64,000 nucleotides of DNA from SM23-32 sp964434535 (GTDB lineage: Bacteria > Planctomycetota > Brocadiia > SM23-32). A program made the translations under genes and the position numbers. Of the stretch, positions 62,036 to 64,000 are shown in pieces. The stretch covers positions 1 through 64,000 of the forward strand of contig CAYSWA010000011.1 in NCBI GenBank assembly GCA_964434535.1, read 5' to 3'. The number at the start of each line of letters is the position of its first letter. Position 1 is the first letter of the stretch. A model generated the notes under the pieces. It saw only the letters and a program-made list of their open reading frames with translations. It searched no databases and was not told the origin of the DNA.

Positions 62036-63512
62036 CGCCCGGCCCGGCCGGCGAGGGGAGCGGCACCGAGGCCCGGTAGCCGCCGGGCGAGTTGTTCCGC
62101 CCGTCCGGCGGCAGCGCGAAGAGGAGCGCCGCGACGGCGCCTTGCGGCACGGCCACCCTCCGCTCGTCGGTGTGCGCGTAGCTCTCCGCCCCGTCGGAGC
62201 CGACGAAGACGACGCGGCGCCAGTACTCTTCGCCGCAGTCCAGCGCCTTCGCCCCGGCCGGCAGCCCGACCCGCAGCCCCTCCGCATCGCACGAGGAGCG
62301 CCACAGAAGCTCCACCCGCCCGGCGCCCTCCCCCACCTCGCCGGCGGTCTGGCGCGGGTGGCGGAACTCCTCCCAGCGCATGATCCGCCGGTAGGTGTCG
62401 AGCACGATGTTTGAGGTCAGGTCCTCCAGGTTCCCGTACTCCCGCTGGCGATAGAGGCCGAGGTCCTTGATGTCAGTCAGCTCGTAGAAGGTGACCGAGC
62501 CGATCACCTCCGGGTGGCGGCGGACCCAGCAGTAGGCCTCATAGATGAGCTGGGCGCGCACCTCGGGGCCGTGGATGGCCTCGGCGTAGTCGAGCTCGCC
62601 CAGGTCGATCCGCGTCGGCTCGCCGCGCATCGCGCTGATCCGCTCGTGGAAGGCGCGGAAGACGACCTGGCAGAGCTCGTGCACAGTGAGCGCGAAGAAA
62701 GGCAGGTCAGCGAAGTCCTCGTAGACGATCAGCGGCGGCTCGGGGCCCTCCGCGTAGGCCCAGCCCAGCGAGCCGTACTGGTCGAGCGACGCCACGACGT
62801 TCGGGTCCGCGTACATCGGCCCGAGCTCATCGGGCCCGAGGTTGGGAAGCTCGTCGGGACCCAAGCCCGGCCGCTTCGCGCTGCCGCCGGGGCCGTTGTA
62901 GCAGGCGACGAAGGTCAGCCCCGGCGCGACGCCGCACATCACGTCCCGCGCGTGGAGGAAGAAGTCGCTGATCTCCCGGTAGATCGGCGTCTGCCGCTCG
63001 CGGGGCAGGTTGCCCACGTTGCGGGCGAAGCGGAACCAGGTGCAGCCGTTCGCCTCGTGGTTGAGGCGCACCTCCATGCGGCCGAACGGCTTGAGCCGCT
63101 CGGCGATGCGCACCAGCTCCTCGTCGGAGGTCTCGGTCTCCATCTCGAGCGTAAGGCGCGCGTCCTGCCCGTGGCGGCGAACGTCGGCGATCTGGCGCAA
63201 GACCTCGCACTCGGGGGCCTCGGGCACGAGCGAGTAGTAGCCGTCGGTCCAGTCGTTGAGCTCTTCCAGGCGGGTCTTCTCGGTCTCGTCGCAGATCGAA
63301 TGGCGGAAGTGCGGCACGTCCTGGCCGAAGATGCGCCGCTCGGGCCAGAAGCTCTGCTTGGGATAGTAGTTGGACATCAGGTTCACGCCCGTGTGCGGGG
63401 CGCCGAGCCGGGCGACCGCGTCGGCCTGCGCCATGTAGGTGGAGCGCTCGCTGCCGTCGCTCATGTAGAGCCGGATCGCCGGCTCGCCCTGGTGGATCTT
63501 CTCGATGCGCAT
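62019..63512 (-). CDS. TIM-barrel glycosidase-like protein with C-terminal beta-sandwich
   Basis: A 497-residue soluble protein not assigned to a family. The first 380 residues look like a clan-A-type (beta/alpha)8 barrel: EVRLNHEANGCTWFRFARN (near 150) resembles the catalytic-acid HExNG segment of GH26 mannanases, and SVTFYELTDIKDLGLYRQREYG closes the barrel. The last about 100 residues (VELLWRSSCDAEGLRVGL onwards) form a beta domain duplicated in the upstream paralogue. GAGCAGGGGG precedes the ATG. The two genes are 15 bases apart. Confidence 0.65.
   Translation of the reverse strand: MRIEKIHQGEPAIRLYMSDGSERSTYMAQADAVARLGAPHTGVNLMSNYYPKQSFWPERRIFGQDVPHFRHSICDETEKTRLEELNDWTDGYYSLVPEAPECEVLRQIADVRRHGQDARLTLEMETETSDEELVRIAERLKPFGRMEVRLNHEANGCTWFRFARNVGNLPRERQTPIYREISDFFLHARDVMCGVAPGLTFVACYNGPGGSAKRPGLGPDELPNLGPDELGPMYADPNVVASLDQYGSLGWAYAEGPEPPLIVYEDFADLPFFALTVHELCQVVFRAFHERISAMRGEPTRIDLGELDYAEAIHGPEVRAQLIYEAYCWVRRHPEVIGSVTFYELTDIKDLGLYRQREYGNLEDLTSNIVLDTYRRIMRWEEFRHPRQTAGEVGEGAGRVELLWRSSCDAEGLRVGLPAGAKALDCGEEYWRRVVFVGSDGAESYAHTDERRVAVPQGAVAALLFALPPDGRNNSPGGYRASVPLPSPAGPGATPLP
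62084..62343. repeat. 260-bp perfect direct repeat, copy 1
   Basis: Identical base for base to 63572-63831, offset 1488. Encodes most of the C-terminal beta domain of the first TIM-barrel gene. Single mismatches flank both ends (62083 and 62344). Confidence 0.95.
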
Positions 63513-63527
63513 CCAGGCCCCCTGCTC

Positions 63528-64000
63528 TTAGGAGATTGCCCGCGGCACGGCCACCTCGCGGCGGTAGCCGTCGGGCGAGTTGTTCCGCCCGTCCGGCGGC
63601 AGCGCGAAGAGGAGCGCCGCGACGGCGCCTTGCGGCACGGCCACCCTCCGCTCGTCGGTGTGCGCGTAGCTCTCCGCCCCGTCGGAGCCGACGAAGACGA
63701 CGCGGCGCCAGTACTCTTCGCCGCAGTCCAGCGCCTTCGCCCCGGCCGGCAGCCCGACCCGCAGCCCCTCCGCATCGCACGAGGAGCGCCACAGAAGCTC
63801 CACCCGCCCGGCGCCCTCCCCCACCTCGCCGACGGTCTGGCGCGGGTGGCGGAACTCTTCCCAGCCCATGACGCGGCGGTAGACCTCGGCGACCAGGTTC
63901 TCGCTCACGTGCTCCACGTCGCCGTACTCCTTCTGGCGGAACAGGCCGAGCCCGCCCATGTCGGTCAGCTCGTAGAAGGTGATGCTCCCGATCAGGTCGG
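63528..64000 (-). CDS. TIM-barrel glycosidase-like paralogue, partial
   Basis: C-terminal 156 residues of a second copy of the preceding protein, running off the window end. The readable part starts DLIGSITFYELTDMGGLGLF and aligns without gaps to the neighbouring gene, diverging at the very C-terminus (REVAVPRAIS). The stop is TAA at 63530-63528. It is the upstream gene of the pair and would be translated first. Function as for its paralogue. Confidence 0.75.
   Translation of the reverse strand, partial: DLIGSITFYELTDMGGLGLFRQKEYGDVEHVSENLVAEVYRRVMGWEEFRHPRQTVGEVGEGAGRVELLWRSSCDAEGLRVGLPAGAKALDCGEEYWRRVVFVGSDGAESYAHTDERRVAVPQGAVAALLFALPPDGRNNSPDGYRREVAVPRAIS
63572..63831. repeat. 260-bp perfect direct repeat, copy 2
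   Basis: Identical to 62084-62343. Located in the partial TIM-barrel paralogue. Confidence 0.95.

Overview
The window is about 70% G+C and packed with genes on both strands. It looks like chromosomal DNA of a Gram-negative bacterium outside the well-studied phyla. Secretins, an Mla-type lipid transport operon, lipoprotein signal peptides and a PstSCAB system point to an outer membrane. FHA/Ser-Thr-kinase genes, a sulfatase, GH1/GH3 glycosidases, a B12-dependent ribonucleotide reductase and Pst/PstA architecture would fit Planctomycetota or a neighbouring candidate phylum, but no rRNA is present and this placement is inference. Many promoters are readable as TTGNNN-16/18-TATAAT-like sequences.

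Layout. 1-2725 (-): a zinc-type dehydrogenase followed by mnmE (tRNA modification), cut at its last base. 2828-6809 (-): an FHA / FHA-pseudokinase / kinase / kinase-FHA signalling operon. 6923-8701 (-): IspH fused to a UbiA-like membrane prenyltransferase domain. 8829-12257 (+): an exported TPR protein and argJ. 12775-15405 (+): rpsO and pnp with hairpin leaders, then an NtrC-type activator with a degenerate receiver. 16870-17164: five successive hairpins behind a good promoter, a candidate structured RNA. 17365-20949 (+): lipoprotein, tsaB, uspA and class II nrdJ, with start/stop overlaps at lipoprotein/tsaB and uspA/nrdJ. 20954-26517 (-): a fused GltD-like flavoprotein/ferredoxin/MvhD protein, metV, metF and an APC permease with a C-terminal PTS-IIA domain. 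26624-28886 (-): pabB-pabC. 29264-30409 (+): a UROD-superfamily protein. 30592-34258 (+): an Mla-like operon (STAS-MlaE, MlaF, MlaD, PqiC-like lipoprotein). 34292-37970 (-): a PIG-L deacetylase, a GT4 glycosyltransferase, an (alpha/alpha)6 glycosidase and rnc. 38159-38532 (+): tmRNA. 38636-48816: carbohydrate-related genes (aldehyde dehydrogenase, GH3, GH1, a radical SAM protein, a sulfatase, a beta-propeller protein).

48844-60630 (-) is a phosphate-regulation block: phoB-phoR, then a lipoprotein and two tandem secretin-like proteins sharing a C-terminal GFDQWLL tail, then pstS-pstC-pstA-pstB-phoU. A GTTAGC/GCTAAC motif recurs upstream of phoB, of the secretin operon and of pstS, which suggests common PhoB control. 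60808-64000 holds a small ORF, a DRE-TIM-type aldolase and two tandem paralogous TIM-barrel proteins that share a perfect 260-bp repeat; the second is cut by the window end.

The items most worth a second look are the structured RNA at 16.9-17.2 kb, the IspH-UbiA fusion, the compact MetFV/flavoprotein electron-transfer operon, the FHA/pseudokinase island, and the tandem secretins embedded in the Pho cluster.
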